The translations under genes and the position numbers were made by a program. Of a stretch of DNA of 64,000 nt, positions 33,511 through 42,348 are shown in pieces. Every line of letters begins with the position of its first letter. Within the stretch, counting starts at the first letter, position 1. Source of the DNA: an uncultured Roseburia sp. (GTDB lineage: Bacteria > Bacillota > Clostridia > Lachnospirales > Lachnospiraceae); NCBI GenBank assembly GCA_947647505.1, contig CANSKO010000001.1, positions 162,086 through 226,085 of the forward strand. The letters run 5' to 3'. The notes below the pieces were generated by a model. That model was not told where the DNA came from and ran no database searches. It was given only the letters and a program-made list of their open reading frames with translations.

Positions 33511-34629
33511 TCAGAAGCTGTCCCGAAGGGAAGCGAGCTTCTTTATAACGTCGTTTTTTTGGGCGGGATCTTTACAAAACAGCGTTACGGCGATTTCTGT
33601 CGCGACGGGCGTGATGTAAGGATTCTGCCGGAAAAACAGCGCGTCTTCTGTCCGGAGGCTGTCTGAGAGAACGTGTAAAACGACCCGGTTGAGCCGTCGA
33701 AAATGGCGGATCAGATCGTCGTATTTTCTGATGTCATCTAAAATGCAGCGCTGATACGCTTCTTCTTCAAAGCTGCATGTGGATATGATCTGCATGCAAA
33801 GGCGCAGCTCGCCGGTAACGTCCGAGGCTTCCATCAGCACGTCCGGCCGCTTCTGATAGCATGTTAAAAAACAGTCTTTTGCTTCCTGATACGCTCTCTT
33901 TTCCAGATATTCGGCAAGCTGCTTACGCAGCTTTTTTGTTTCGTACTTTTCCCCGACCATGCCCGCCATGCATTCGCAGACGCGCAGTTTGTTATGCTGT
34001 AGAAAGACTGTCTGCAAAAATTCCGAAAGAAAGCCGAACAGACGCTTTTCGTAGTCGTTGTAGCCGGTAAAATCGGTGCGCTTTTGCACTTCAAATAAGA
34101 TGTCAAATAAAAAGGCGCAGTAGCGGTCGTACTGTTCTCTGGACGTAATGAAAAGGTTGCCAAAGTAGGTATGCGGGCGGCGCAGCGCTTTTTGAAATGC
34201 AGGGGCGTACGCCGGATATTTTTCAGCCAGAACGTCTCCCGCCACGATCAGGTCTTTGGCATGGTGGTTCTGTGAAAATCCTTCCTGATACGGGCATGTC
34301 AGCGTAAGCAGCTTTGTGGTAAGGATATCATATTCGGACAGCAGATCCAGAATCTGCTCTTTGGTAAAGATGCGTCCCTGCGCGTTGAGCAGGTAGCGTC
34401 TGTAATGGCAGATGCCGATATAATCGGATGCGAAATCATTTTTCCAGACCCAGTACATGCCGGTCAGTTCGCAGAAATAAGGATTGTATGCGGAAATGGA
34501 ATCGCCGGAATCATCGCCCATAAATCCAAGATCGGCTGCGTTTGCGCGCCCGACGTGAAGCGGGACGTACATCGGATCTTTGGGCGGCGTAAACGGTTTA
34601 TGGGTCATAACATAGAGCTTGACGGACAT
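33511..34629 (-). CDS. DUF4422 domain-containing putative glycosyltransferase
   Basis: A 372-aa protein whose first 240 residues match DUF4422, a family found in polysaccharide and glycoprotein loci and treated as glycosyltransferases. Seen are KLYVMTHKPF at the start, YNPYFCELTGMYWVWKN, IGICHYRRYL and the NLFITSREQYDRYC stretch. The C-terminal about 130 residues are helical and unassigned. No signal peptide is present. It stands alone on the minus strand with its own promoter, divergent from the rhomboid-like gene. Donor and acceptor are unknown. Confidence 0.83.
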   Translation of the reverse strand: MSVKLYVMTHKPFTPPKDPMYVPLHVGRANAADLGFMGDDSGDSISAYNPYFCELTGMYWVWKNDFASDYIGICHYRRYLLNAQGRIFTKEQILDLLSEYDILTTKLLTLTCPYQEGFSQNHHAKDLIVAGDVLAEKYPAYAPAFQKALRRPHTYFGNLFITSREQYDRYCAFLFDILFEVQKRTDFTGYNDYEKRLFGFLSEFLQTVFLQHNKLRVCECMAGMVGEKYETKKLRKQLAEYLEKRAYQEAKDCFLTCYQKRPDVLMEASDVTGELRLCMQIISTCSFEEEAYQRCILDDIRKYDDLIRHFRRLNRVVLHVLSDSLRTEDALFFRQNPYITPVATEIAVTLFCKDPAQKNDVIKKLASLRDSF

Positions 34630-34666
34630 CAGAAAAACCTCCCTGCTGCATAGCGTATTTTATCGT

Positions 34667-34695
34667 ACTATAACACGATTTTTGGGCCGGAGCAA
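34667..34695 (-). promoter_or_regulatory. Promoter of the DUF4422 gene
   Basis: On the minus strand TTGCTC (34690-34695), 17 bases, TATAGT (34667-34672), about 38 bases before the start. Confidence 0.65.
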
Positions 34696-34709
34696 ATGGT
34701 ATTTGCACA

Positions 34710-34738
34710 TTGACAAAGTATGTGTAAAAAACTATAAT
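34710..34738 (+). promoter_or_regulatory. Consensus promoter of the rhomboid-like gene
   Basis: TTGACA (34710-34715), 17 bases and TATAAT (34733-34738): an exact sigma-A consensus, 32 bases before the ATG. High constitutive expression is expected. It is back to back with the DUF4422 promoter. Confidence 0.92.
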
Positions 34739-34770
34739 GCTTTTAAAACAAATGGAAAAGGACGGATGAG

Positions 34771-35622
34771 ATGAGGCATTTTTTGGATAAAATGGAACGT
34801 AAGGCGGGCAGGTTTGCCATTCCGAATCTGATTTTCTGGCTTTTAGCGGGATATGCGGTCGGATTTACGCTGTCCTATGTCGCGCCGGATCTGCTTTCTT
34901 TGATGACGCTGGAACCGTACGCTATTTTGCACGGACAGGTATGGAGGCTGTTTACCTGGGTTTTGATGCCGCCGAATACGAGCCTTTTATTTACCGTGAT
35001 TATGATGCTGTTTTATTTTCAGCTGGGACAGTCTTTGGAGCGGACCTGGGGAACGTTTCGTTTCAATGTCTATATTTTTGGAGGGATTTTTTTTACGGTA
35101 ATCGGCGCGTTTCTTCTGTATGGCATTTTTTATGCCGTATACGGCGTTCCGGTGAAGGGAATGGGCATGTTTTTTACGACGAATTATATTAATATGACGA
35201 TTTTTCTTGCGTTTGCGGTCTGCTATCCGGAAATGCAGGTGTATCTGTCCTTTATACTGCCGATTAAAATGAAATGGCTTGCCGTCGTTTACGCCGTTAT
35301 GATTCTTTTTAACATGATCGAAAGCGGATGGGCGGGCAGAGTGGCGATTCTGATGTCCATACTCAATTTTCTGGTTTTTTATCTTTCCACCAGAAATTAC
35401 CGCAGGATATCGCCAAAGGAGATCCACAGAAGGCAGTCGTTTCACAGGCAGATGCGACAGCCCGCGCCGGGGGCCGGCGTTACCAAGCATAAGTGCGCCA
35501 TTTGCGGCAGGACGGAAAAGGACGATCCGATGCTTGAATTTCGCTTCTGTTCCAAATGCGAGGGAAATTACGAATACTGCCAGGATCACTTGTTTACGCA
35601 TCAGCATGTGCACAGAAGCTGA
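34771..35622 (+). CDS. Rhomboid-like membrane protein with C-terminal zinc-ribbon
   Basis: A 283-aa protein with about six membrane segments in residues 18-215 in a rhomboid-like arrangement, including GQVWRLFTWVLMPPN, which resembles the family's first loop. The catalytic GxSG serine motif is not present (the matching area reads VKGMGMFF), so it is probably a proteolytically inactive relative. The cytoplasmic tail carries CAICGRTEKDDP..FCSKCEGNYEYCQDHLFTHQH, a probable zinc-binding module. A consensus promoter drives it, and a glycosyltransferase gene follows 13 bases after its stop. Confidence 0.78.
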   Translation: MRHFLDKMERKAGRFAIPNLIFWLLAGYAVGFTLSYVAPDLLSLMTLEPYAILHGQVWRLFTWVLMPPNTSLLFTVIMMLFYFQLGQSLERTWGTFRFNVYIFGGIFFTVIGAFLLYGIFYAVYGVPVKGMGMFFTTNYINMTIFLAFAVCYPEMQVYLSFILPIKMKWLAVVYAVMILFNMIESGWAGRVAILMSILNFLVFYLSTRNYRRISPKEIHRRQSFHRQMRQPAPGAGVTKHKCAICGRTEKDDPMLEFRFCSKCEGNYEYCQDHLFTHQHVHRS

Positions 35623-35635
35623 CGGGGGGGAAGCG

Positions 35636-36799
35636 ATGAGAGATACAATACTGCTGTTTGAATCGAGGGATTTGTGCTATGAGTCCAATCAGTTTTTTAT
35701 GGAGCGTCTGAAGGAAGGTCTGGAAGCGCATGGTTGTCCGGTGGAGCTTTGCGATCTGTCCGTACGGATGGAAGAGAAGCTTGCTGCGATATTGGAGAGG
35801 CAGGAGAGTTACCGGGCGGCGATTGACTTCAATTCGCTTTTGCCAAGAGTTGAACTGGAGGATGGAACGCCGTATCTTACAGCGTTTCAGGTTCCGTTTT
35901 TCAATTATCTGGTGGACCATCCGCTGTATCATCATGCGGGATTAAAGCGGGCGTTCCCCTGTTATCATGTCATCTGCATTGATTTGTTTCATCAAAGTTA
36001 TATCAGGCAGTATTATCCGCAGATTGGAAAGGCGCACTATCTGCCGCTTGGCGCCATGCAGGCGCCTTTGGAAAGGAGTTTTGACCAGAAACGGTTGGAG
36101 CTTCTTTTTTTGGGAACGTATGAGCCGGAAGAACGGCTGTATCAGGAGCTTTGGGATTATCCGGAAGAAAAGAGGAAGGAAATTGCGTCGTTAATCGAAC
36201 GGATGGAAGCGGATCCTGCGCTGCGTCAGGAGGAGGCGCTTTGTCAGTATCTCAACGAACGCGGAGAATGTCTGGATGCGCCGGCATTCGCGGAACGATT
36301 AAACAGCGATTATCTTTCGGATAAGTATCTGCGGAATGCAAAACGAAAACATGCGGCGCTTTCTGCGGCGCGCGCCGGCGTGCCGTTTACGATTGTCGGA
36401 CATGGATGGGACGCTGTGAAGCAGCTGCGCCAGAGGCATGTCTGTCTGCGGGCGGGCGTTTCATTTGCGGCGTCTTTGCAGGTTATGGCGAATGCCAGAA
36501 TGCTGCTTAACACGACGCCAGGCTTTCACGGCGGACTGCATGACAGAGTGTATTCCGCCATGCGAAACCACACGCTCTGCCTGACGGAAGAAACGGAGTT
36601 TTCCAGACGCGCGCTTACAGACGGGGAGAATGCTGTGCTCTATGATGAAACAGACAAAGACGCGCTGGCGGAAAAGATTACGTTTTATTCGGAACACAGG
36701 GAGCGCGCGGAAGCGATTGCAAAACGGGCGTACCAGATTTCCTGCGCGCAGGACGGATGGGAGAAGCGGGCGGAGAAGATTCTGGAATGGATTGGATGA
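35636..36799 (+). CDS. CgeB-like glycosyltransferase family protein
   Basis: A 387-aa protein with a C-terminal glycosyltransferase group 1-type domain (about 270-385), recognised by HDRVYSAMRNHTLCLTEE and DGENAVLYDE. The N-terminal half (ILLFESRDLCYESNQFFMERLKEGL) resembles the Rossmann-like domain seen in CgeB-type spore or surface glycosyltransferases. Start 35636 is set by GGGGGGGAAG upstream; the frame is open into the preceding gene. It may act with the neighbouring rhomboid-like protein, but the acceptor is unknown. Confidence 0.78.
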   Translation: MRDTILLFESRDLCYESNQFFMERLKEGLEAHGCPVELCDLSVRMEEKLAAILERQESYRAAIDFNSLLPRVELEDGTPYLTAFQVPFFNYLVDHPLYHHAGLKRAFPCYHVICIDLFHQSYIRQYYPQIGKAHYLPLGAMQAPLERSFDQKRLELLFLGTYEPEERLYQELWDYPEEKRKEIASLIERMEADPALRQEEALCQYLNERGECLDAPAFAERLNSDYLSDKYLRNAKRKHAALSAARAGVPFTIVGHGWDAVKQLRQRHVCLRAGVSFAASLQVMANARMLLNTTPGFHGGLHDRVYSAMRNHTLCLTEETEFSRRALTDGENAVLYDETDKDALAEKITFYSEHRERAEAIAKRAYQISCAQDGWEKRAEKILEWIG

Positions 36800-36821
36800 G
36801 AACGGAATAAACTTCCAAATA

Positions 36822-36850
36822 TTGACATATGACAAATCAAATGATATGAT
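36822..36850 (+). promoter_or_regulatory. Promoter of the ABC exporter operon
   Basis: TTGACA (36822-36827), a 17-base spacer and TATGAT (36845-36850), near-perfect, about 70 bases before the start codon. Confidence 0.88.
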
Positions 36851-36920
36851 GGGTGCATTTCTTTGATCGAAAAAGAAATCGGGGAGATTTTCAAATCGAA
36901 AAAAGGAGGATACATGCAGC

Positions 36921-39023
36921 ATGCTGAAAATTTTTAAGAACATGATTCCGTACTGGCGGATGATCCTGCTGATACTGGCTCTTTTGACGGTGCAGGCAAT
37001 TTGCGACCTTGCCCTGCCGCAGTATACGTCGGATATTATTGACGTTGGCATAATAGACGGCGGCGTGTCGCATATTCTGCCGGAGCGGATTACAGCGGAA
37101 GCGTTTGACGCTGCGGCCGGGTTTATGACGGAAGGGGAACGGGCGCAGTGGGAATCGGCGTATGACCGGAGGGACGAAACGGTCTATATACGAAAGACGC
37201 AGGATGAGAAAGCGCTTCTTGCGTTGGATGAGCAGCTGCTTTTGCCGGTTCTTGCAGCGGCGCAGTCCGAAAAGACGGGGACGCGGACGCCGCGTGAGAG
37301 CATTGCGGCTATGGCGGAGGCGATGGAATCCGGCACATTGCAATCGATGGGGATCATCTGGGCAAAAGCGCGCAGCAGAGAAGCCGGAATGGATATGGAC
37401 GCCGTTCAGATGCGCTATCTCTGGAAAATGGGCGCCAACATGCTTCTGATGGCGCTTTTGATGTTGGTGGCGTCTACGGGCGTCGGCTATCTGGCGTCAA
37501 AGGTGGGAGCCGGCATTGGATGCAGCCTTCGCGCGTCCGTATTTCAGAACGTCATACGTTTTTCCAATTCAGAAATGGATCAGTTTTCCACAGCGTCTCT
37601 GATTACCAGAAGCACGAATGACATTCAGCAGATTCAAATGGTGTCGGCCATTTTGCTGCGCATGATTTTATATGCGCCGATCATTGGAATCGGCGGCGTT
37701 TACAAAGTATATCAGACGGGGGCCGACATGGGATGGATCATTGCGCTTGCCGTCCTGATTATGGTAGGCTTCGTGCTGCTTTTAGTATCGATTGCAATGC
37801 CAAAGTTTAAGGCGATGCAAAAGCTTGTGGACGCGCTGAATCTTGTTTCCCGTGAAATCTTAACCGGCCTGTCGGTGATCCGCGCGTTTGGCCGGGAAAA
37901 AAGAGAAGAGGAGCGGTTTGAAGAAGCGAATCAGAGGCTGATGCGCACGCAGCTGTTTACAAATCGCGTGATGAATTTCATGCAGCCGGGCATGATGTTT
38001 GTCCTGTATGGCGTAACGCTTCTGATCGTGTGGGTATCGGCCGGCCGGATTGACGAAGGGACGCTGCAGGTAGGCGCGATGACGGCGTTTATTACCTATG
38101 CAATGCAGATTGTCATGTCGTTTCTTATGCTGACGATGATGTCGATTATGCTGCCAAGAGCCGGCGTTGCGGCAGAACGGATTGACGAGGTGTTAAAAAC
38201 CGAATCTTCCATCAAGGAGCCAAAGCATCCGAAAACGATGGCAAAGCCGCGTGGCGTCGTCTCGTTTTCCCATGTCTGTTTCCGGTATCCGGGCGCGGAG
38301 GAAGACGTGCTTTCGGATATCGACTTTACTGCGGAGCCGGGAAAGATTACGGCAATCATTGGCAGCACGGGGTCCGGGAAATCAACGCTTGTCAATCTGC
38401 TTCCCCGGTTTTATGACGTTACGGGCGGATGCATTCGTTTGGACGGAGAAGACATTCGCGGCATTTCCTTAAAGGAGCTGCGGCAGACCATCGGATTTGT
38501 GCCGCAAAAGGGCGTGCTCTTTTCCGGAACGATCGCTTCGAATCTGCGCTTTGGCAAACAGGATGCGGGAGAGCGTCAAATGGAGCGGGCGGCGGAAATT
38601 GCGCAGGCGTCTTCGTTTATCCTGCAAAAAAGCGAGGGATTTGAAAGCGCGATCGCACAGGGCGGAAGCAACGTTTCCGGCGGACAAAAGCAGCGTCTTG
38701 CCATTGCAAGGGCGATTATCCGGCAGCCGAAGATTTTTGTCTTTGACGACAGTTTTTCCGCATTGGATATGAAAACAGATGCAAACTTAAGAAAGGCGCT
38801 GGGAGAAAATGTCAAAGACGCGACCGTATTGATTGTGGCGCAGCGCATCAGCACGATTTTGCATGCCGACCAGATTCTGGTGCTGGACGATGGGAAAATT
38901 GTGGGAAAAGGAACGCATGCAGAATTGTTGAACACATGCGACGTATATCAGCAGATTGCAAAGTCCCAGCTTCCTGCGGAAGCGACAGGCGGCAGAGACG
39001 GAAAGGAGGAGCTACATGGCTGA
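36921..39023 (+). CDS. Heterodimeric ABC exporter, subunit with degenerate catalytic site
   Basis: A 700-aa half-transporter: six transmembrane helices plus an ATPase domain (about 455-690). A large extracellular insertion of about 110 residues lies between the first two helices. Walker A is GSTGSGKST and the signature NVSGGQKQR. Walker B ends FVFDDS, with Asp replacing the catalytic Glu, so this is the inactive-site partner as in TM287/288-type pairs. It probably exports drugs, lipids or peptides with the next gene product. AGGAGG is located 11 bases before ATG 36921. The genes overlap by eight bases. Confidence 0.9.
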   Translation: MLKIFKNMIPYWRMILLILALLTVQAICDLALPQYTSDIIDVGIIDGGVSHILPERITAEAFDAAAGFMTEGERAQWESAYDRRDETVYIRKTQDEKALLALDEQLLLPVLAAAQSEKTGTRTPRESIAAMAEAMESGTLQSMGIIWAKARSREAGMDMDAVQMRYLWKMGANMLLMALLMLVASTGVGYLASKVGAGIGCSLRASVFQNVIRFSNSEMDQFSTASLITRSTNDIQQIQMVSAILLRMILYAPIIGIGGVYKVYQTGADMGWIIALAVLIMVGFVLLLVSIAMPKFKAMQKLVDALNLVSREILTGLSVIRAFGREKREEERFEEANQRLMRTQLFTNRVMNFMQPGMMFVLYGVTLLIVWVSAGRIDEGTLQVGAMTAFITYAMQIVMSFLMLTMMSIMLPRAGVAAERIDEVLKTESSIKEPKHPKTMAKPRGVVSFSHVCFRYPGAEEDVLSDIDFTAEPGKITAIIGSTGSGKSTLVNLLPRFYDVTGGCIRLDGEDIRGISLKELRQTIGFVPQKGVLFSGTIASNLRFGKQDAGERQMERAAEIAQASSFILQKSEGFESAIAQGGSNVSGGQKQRLAIARAIIRQPKIFVFDDSFSALDMKTDANLRKALGENVKDATVLIVAQRISTILHADQILVLDDGKIVGKGTHAELLNTCDVYQQIAKSQLPAEATGGRDGKEELHG

Positions 39024-40881
39024 ACATAAGACGACGGAATTTCGCGGCGCGCCCAGGCGGCAGGGACCGGGCGGCGGCATGCACGGCGGCGGGATGGGCC
39101 CTGTGGAAAAGGCAAAGGATTTCAAAGGCTCGTTTCGAAAGCTTTCCGGTTATATTGGGAGATATAAAATTGCTGTGTTTGTCGTCATGGCGCTTGCGGC
39201 ATGCTCTACGGTCTTTTCCGTAGTGGGTCCAAAGATCATGGGAATGGCGACGACGGTTCTTTCCGAGGGATTGATCCAAAAGATTTCAGGAACCGGCGGC
39301 ATTGATTTTGACAGAATTGCGAAAATTCTGCTCTTTACGCTGGCGCTTTATTTCACCAGCTCCATACTTGCATTCTTTCAGGGATGGATTATGACGGGGA
39401 TTACGCAAAAGGTCTGCTACCGCATGCGAAAAGAAATCATGGAAAAAATCAACCGGATGCCCATGCGGTATTTTGAAAGCAGGACGTATGGAGAAGTGCT
39501 TTCAAGAATTACAAACGATGTGGATACGCTTGGCATGGGCTTAAACCAGAGCGTTACGATGATTATTACGTCGCTTGCGACGTTGATTGGCACGCTGTTT
39601 ATGATGCTGTCCATTTCGCCGCTTATGACGCTGATTGCGCTTGTGATTCTTCCGGTTTCGGCCATTCTCGTTTCGCTTGTCGTAAAAGTTTCACAGAAGC
39701 ATTTTAAGACGCAGCAGGAATATCTGGGACATATCAATGGACAGGTGGAGGAAGCGTATGGCGGGCATCTCGTGATTCAGGCGTTTGGCAAGGAGGAGGA
39801 GACGGTGCGTCAGTTTCATGAAACGAATGACGTGCTGTATGAATCGGCCTGGAAGTCACAGTTTTTATCCGGCATGATGCATCCGATCATGATTTTTGTC
39901 GGCAATCTTGGATATGCCGGCGTTGCAATTTCCGGGGGCATGCTGGCGGTGCAGGGGACGATCGGCATTGGCGACATTCAGGCGTTTATCCAGTATGTGC
40001 GCAATTTTACGCAGCCGATTCAGCAGATTGCGCAGGTCATCAATCAGGTGCAGTCTATGACGGCCGCGTCAGAGCGCGTTTTTGCGTTTCTGGAAGAAGA
40101 GGAGGAGAGCCAGACGACGGAGCATCCGGCGTCACTGGAGGGACTTTTGGGAAACGTTACGTTTGACCATGTCAGCTTTGGCTATCAGAGCGGACAGACG
40201 ATCATTCATGATTTTTCGGCTGAGATTGCAGCCGGACAGAAAATCGCGATCGTAGGGCCGACAGGAGCCGGAAAGACGACGATGGTAAAGCTTCTGATGC
40301 GCTTTTATGATGTCAATGCGGGCAGCATACGGATTGACGGAAATGACGTAAGAGCGTTTAACCGCAGAGAGCTGCGGGATGCGTTTGGCATGGTGCTGCA
40401 GGATACCTGGCTGTTTAAGGGAAGCATTATGGAAAATATCCGTTATGGGAGGCTGGACGCGACGGATGAGGAGGTCATTGCGGCGGCAAAGGCGGCGCAC
40501 GCGCATCATTTCATCCAGACGCTTCCGGGCGGATACGGCATGGAACTCAACGAAGAAGCGAGCAACGTATCGCAGGGGCAGAAGCAGCTTTTAACGATCG
40601 CGCGCGCAATTCTGGCGGATAATCCGATTCTGATTCTGGATGAAGCGACGTCCTCTGTGGATACGCGCACGGAAGTGCGGATTCAAAAGGCGATGGATAA
40701 TCTGATGCGCGGAAGGACCAGCTTTGTCATTGCGCACCGGCTTTCTACCATTCGTGACGCTGATCTGATTCTTGTAATGAAAGACGGAGATATCGTAGAG
40801 CAGGGCAGCCATGATATGCTGATGCAGAAGCAGGGATTTTATGCGCAGCTGTACAATTCTCAGTTTGAGGAGGCGTCATAA
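39016..40881 (+). CDS. Heterodimeric ABC exporter, catalytically complete subunit
   Basis: A 621-aa half-transporter. A Gly-rich N-terminal tail (RRQGPGGGMHGGGMG) precedes six helices (about 45-335) and an ATPase domain (about 375-615). Walker A GPTGAGKTT, a SQGQ-type signature (NVSQGQKQ) and Walker B ILILDEATS with the catalytic Glu are present. It pairs with the preceding subunit. ATG 39016 has AAGGAGG just upstream; the frame is open from 38956 within the first gene. No dedicated regulator gene is adjacent, so control is unclear. Confidence 0.92.
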   Translation: MAEHKTTEFRGAPRRQGPGGGMHGGGMGPVEKAKDFKGSFRKLSGYIGRYKIAVFVVMALAACSTVFSVVGPKIMGMATTVLSEGLIQKISGTGGIDFDRIAKILLFTLALYFTSSILAFFQGWIMTGITQKVCYRMRKEIMEKINRMPMRYFESRTYGEVLSRITNDVDTLGMGLNQSVTMIITSLATLIGTLFMMLSISPLMTLIALVILPVSAILVSLVVKVSQKHFKTQQEYLGHINGQVEEAYGGHLVIQAFGKEEETVRQFHETNDVLYESAWKSQFLSGMMHPIMIFVGNLGYAGVAISGGMLAVQGTIGIGDIQAFIQYVRNFTQPIQQIAQVINQVQSMTAASERVFAFLEEEEESQTTEHPASLEGLLGNVTFDHVSFGYQSGQTIIHDFSAEIAAGQKIAIVGPTGAGKTTMVKLLMRFYDVNAGSIRIDGNDVRAFNRRELRDAFGMVLQDTWLFKGSIMENIRYGRLDATDEEVIAAAKAAHAHHFIQTLPGGYGMELNEEASNVSQGQKQLLTIARAILADNPILILDEATSSVDTRTEVRIQKAMDNLMRGRTSFVIAHRLSTIRDADLILVMKDGDIVEQGSHDMLMQKQGFYAQLYNSQFEEAS

Positions 40882-40933
40882 TCTGCTGCATGCCGGCATA
40901 AAATGCAGTAACAGTACGGAAATGGAACAGAGT

Positions 40934-42184
40934 ATGAAACGTATCGTATCGTATTTTCTGATGATTGCAGTCAGCCTGCCCCTGTTCTTTTGCAGTGGAA
41001 TTGACTGCATGGCAGAGGAAACAGAGACAACTTTGGATGAAAGCAGCTTATACGCCCGGTCGGCGGTCTTAATGGACGCGGATTCCGGGCGCATTCTGTA
41101 TGCAAAGGAAGCGGAGGCCGTGATGCCGATGGCAAGCACGACAAAAATCATGACGTGCATTCTTGCGCTGGAGAACGGGAATCCGGAGGATCTTGCGGAA
41201 GTCTCCGAATATGCGGCTTCCATGCCAAAAGTAAAGCTTCACGTGCAGCCGAAGGAGTCGTATCGGATGGGTGATCTTTTGTATTCGCTGATGTTAGAGT
41301 CTCATAACGATGCAGCCGTCGTGATAGCGGAGCATATCGGAGGAAGCGTGGAGGGCTTTGCGGATATGATGAATAAAAAAGCGGCGGAAATCGGCTGTAA
41401 AAATACGTATTTTATTACGCCGAACGGTCTGGACGCGCAGAAAGAAATTCTGGACGCTAATGGAAGCAAGGTGACGGTTTCCCATACGACGACGGCAAGG
41501 GATCTGGCGTTGATCATGAGCTACTGCGTTCTGAAATCGCCGCAGAAAGACGCGTTTCTTGCAATTACGCAGACGCCTTCTTACAGCTTTGCGAACGCGG
41601 CCGGCTCCCGCAGCTTTTCGTGTCGCAATCATAATGCTTTTTTAAATATGATGGACGGCGTTATTTCCGGAAAGACCGGCTTTACCGGGAAAGCGGGGTA
41701 TTGCTATACGGGCGCTCTTAAGCGGGATGAAAGAACGTATGTCGTAGCGCTTCTGGCCTGTGGATGGCCAAACAATAAAAGCTATAAGTGGTCGGACGCA
41801 AAGAAGCTGATGCAGTATGGGATTGACAGTTTTCAGAAACGGGACATTGCGTCGGAGCCGGTTTCGCAGGAATGGCTGCGGGAGATCCCGGTAAAGGAGG
41901 CGCAGACAGACTATCTATATGGAAAGGCTTCGGCGGAGCTTGCCATAGAAGATCAGGGGGAGGCGCCTGTGCTGCTGATGAGGGCGGATGAGACGGTACA
42001 GGTGGAATGCAGCGTGGAGCGGGAGCTTGCGGCGCCGGTAAAAAAGGGACAGCAGGTGGGCGCAATCCGTTATGTGCTCAATGGCGAAACGCTGTGGGAA
42101 CGCAGGATCTGCGCAGCGCATGACGTAGAAAAAGCAGATTTTCCATGGTTTTTCCGGATGGCGGTTCAAAATTTCCTGTTCTGA
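40934..42184 (+). CDS. D-alanyl-D-alanine carboxypeptidase (serine-type, DacF-like)
   Basis: A class A low-molecular-weight penicillin-binding protein, 416 aa, which trims the terminal D-Ala from peptidoglycan stem peptides. A signal peptide (MKR then a hydrophobic run to about residue 25) is present. Catalytic motifs are STTK, SHN and KTG in VISGKTGFTG. A C-terminal domain about 115 residues long and a final hydrophobic or amphipathic stretch (FPWFFRMAVQNFLF) may associate with the membrane. ATG 40934 is chosen for the clean signal peptide; ATG 40922 is an alternative. Both ribosome binding sites are weak. Confidence 0.9.
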   Translation: MKRIVSYFLMIAVSLPLFFCSGIDCMAEETETTLDESSLYARSAVLMDADSGRILYAKEAEAVMPMASTTKIMTCILALENGNPEDLAEVSEYAASMPKVKLHVQPKESYRMGDLLYSLMLESHNDAAVVIAEHIGGSVEGFADMMNKKAAEIGCKNTYFITPNGLDAQKEILDANGSKVTVSHTTTARDLALIMSYCVLKSPQKDAFLAITQTPSYSFANAAGSRSFSCRNHNAFLNMMDGVISGKTGFTGKAGYCYTGALKRDERTYVVALLACGWPNNKSYKWSDAKKLMQYGIDSFQKRDIASEPVSQEWLREIPVKEAQTDYLYGKASAELAIEDQGEAPVLLMRADETVQVECSVERELAAPVKKGQQVGAIRYVLNGETLWERRICAAHDVEKADFPWFFRMAVQNFLF

Positions 42185-42202
42185 TGGAAAAAACAGGAAA
42201 TT
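42170..42202 (+). other. Stem-loop at the end of the carboxypeptidase gene
   Basis: AATTTCCTGTT (42170-42180) pairs with AACAGGAAATT (42192-42202), an 11-bp perfect stem across the stop codon. No T-tract follows, so termination is uncertain. Confidence 0.5.
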
Positions 42203-42269
42203 CCCGTCCGGATTGGCGTAAAGAAAAAGCAAAGGAAAAAAGAACTTTGTGAAAAATCGTCAAAAACTA

Positions 42270-42298
42270 TTGAAAATTTATGGAAAACAATATACAAT
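42270..42298 (+). promoter_or_regulatory. Probable promoter of the decarboxylase operon
   Basis: TTGAAA (42270-42275), 17 bases, TACAAT (42293-42298), about 50 bases before the first start codon. A TATAAT at 42314-42319 is a possible second -10. Confidence 0.55.
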
Positions 42299-42348
42299 TA
42301 CCCCTGAGCATTTTATAATTTTTTAAAGAAATAGATGGAGGGCAAAAA

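Noticed and set aside
42170..42202. Stem-loop at the end of the carboxypeptidase gene as an intrinsic terminator
   Set aside because: The 11-bp stem is real but no T-tract follows on the plus strand, so I list it only as a stem-loop.
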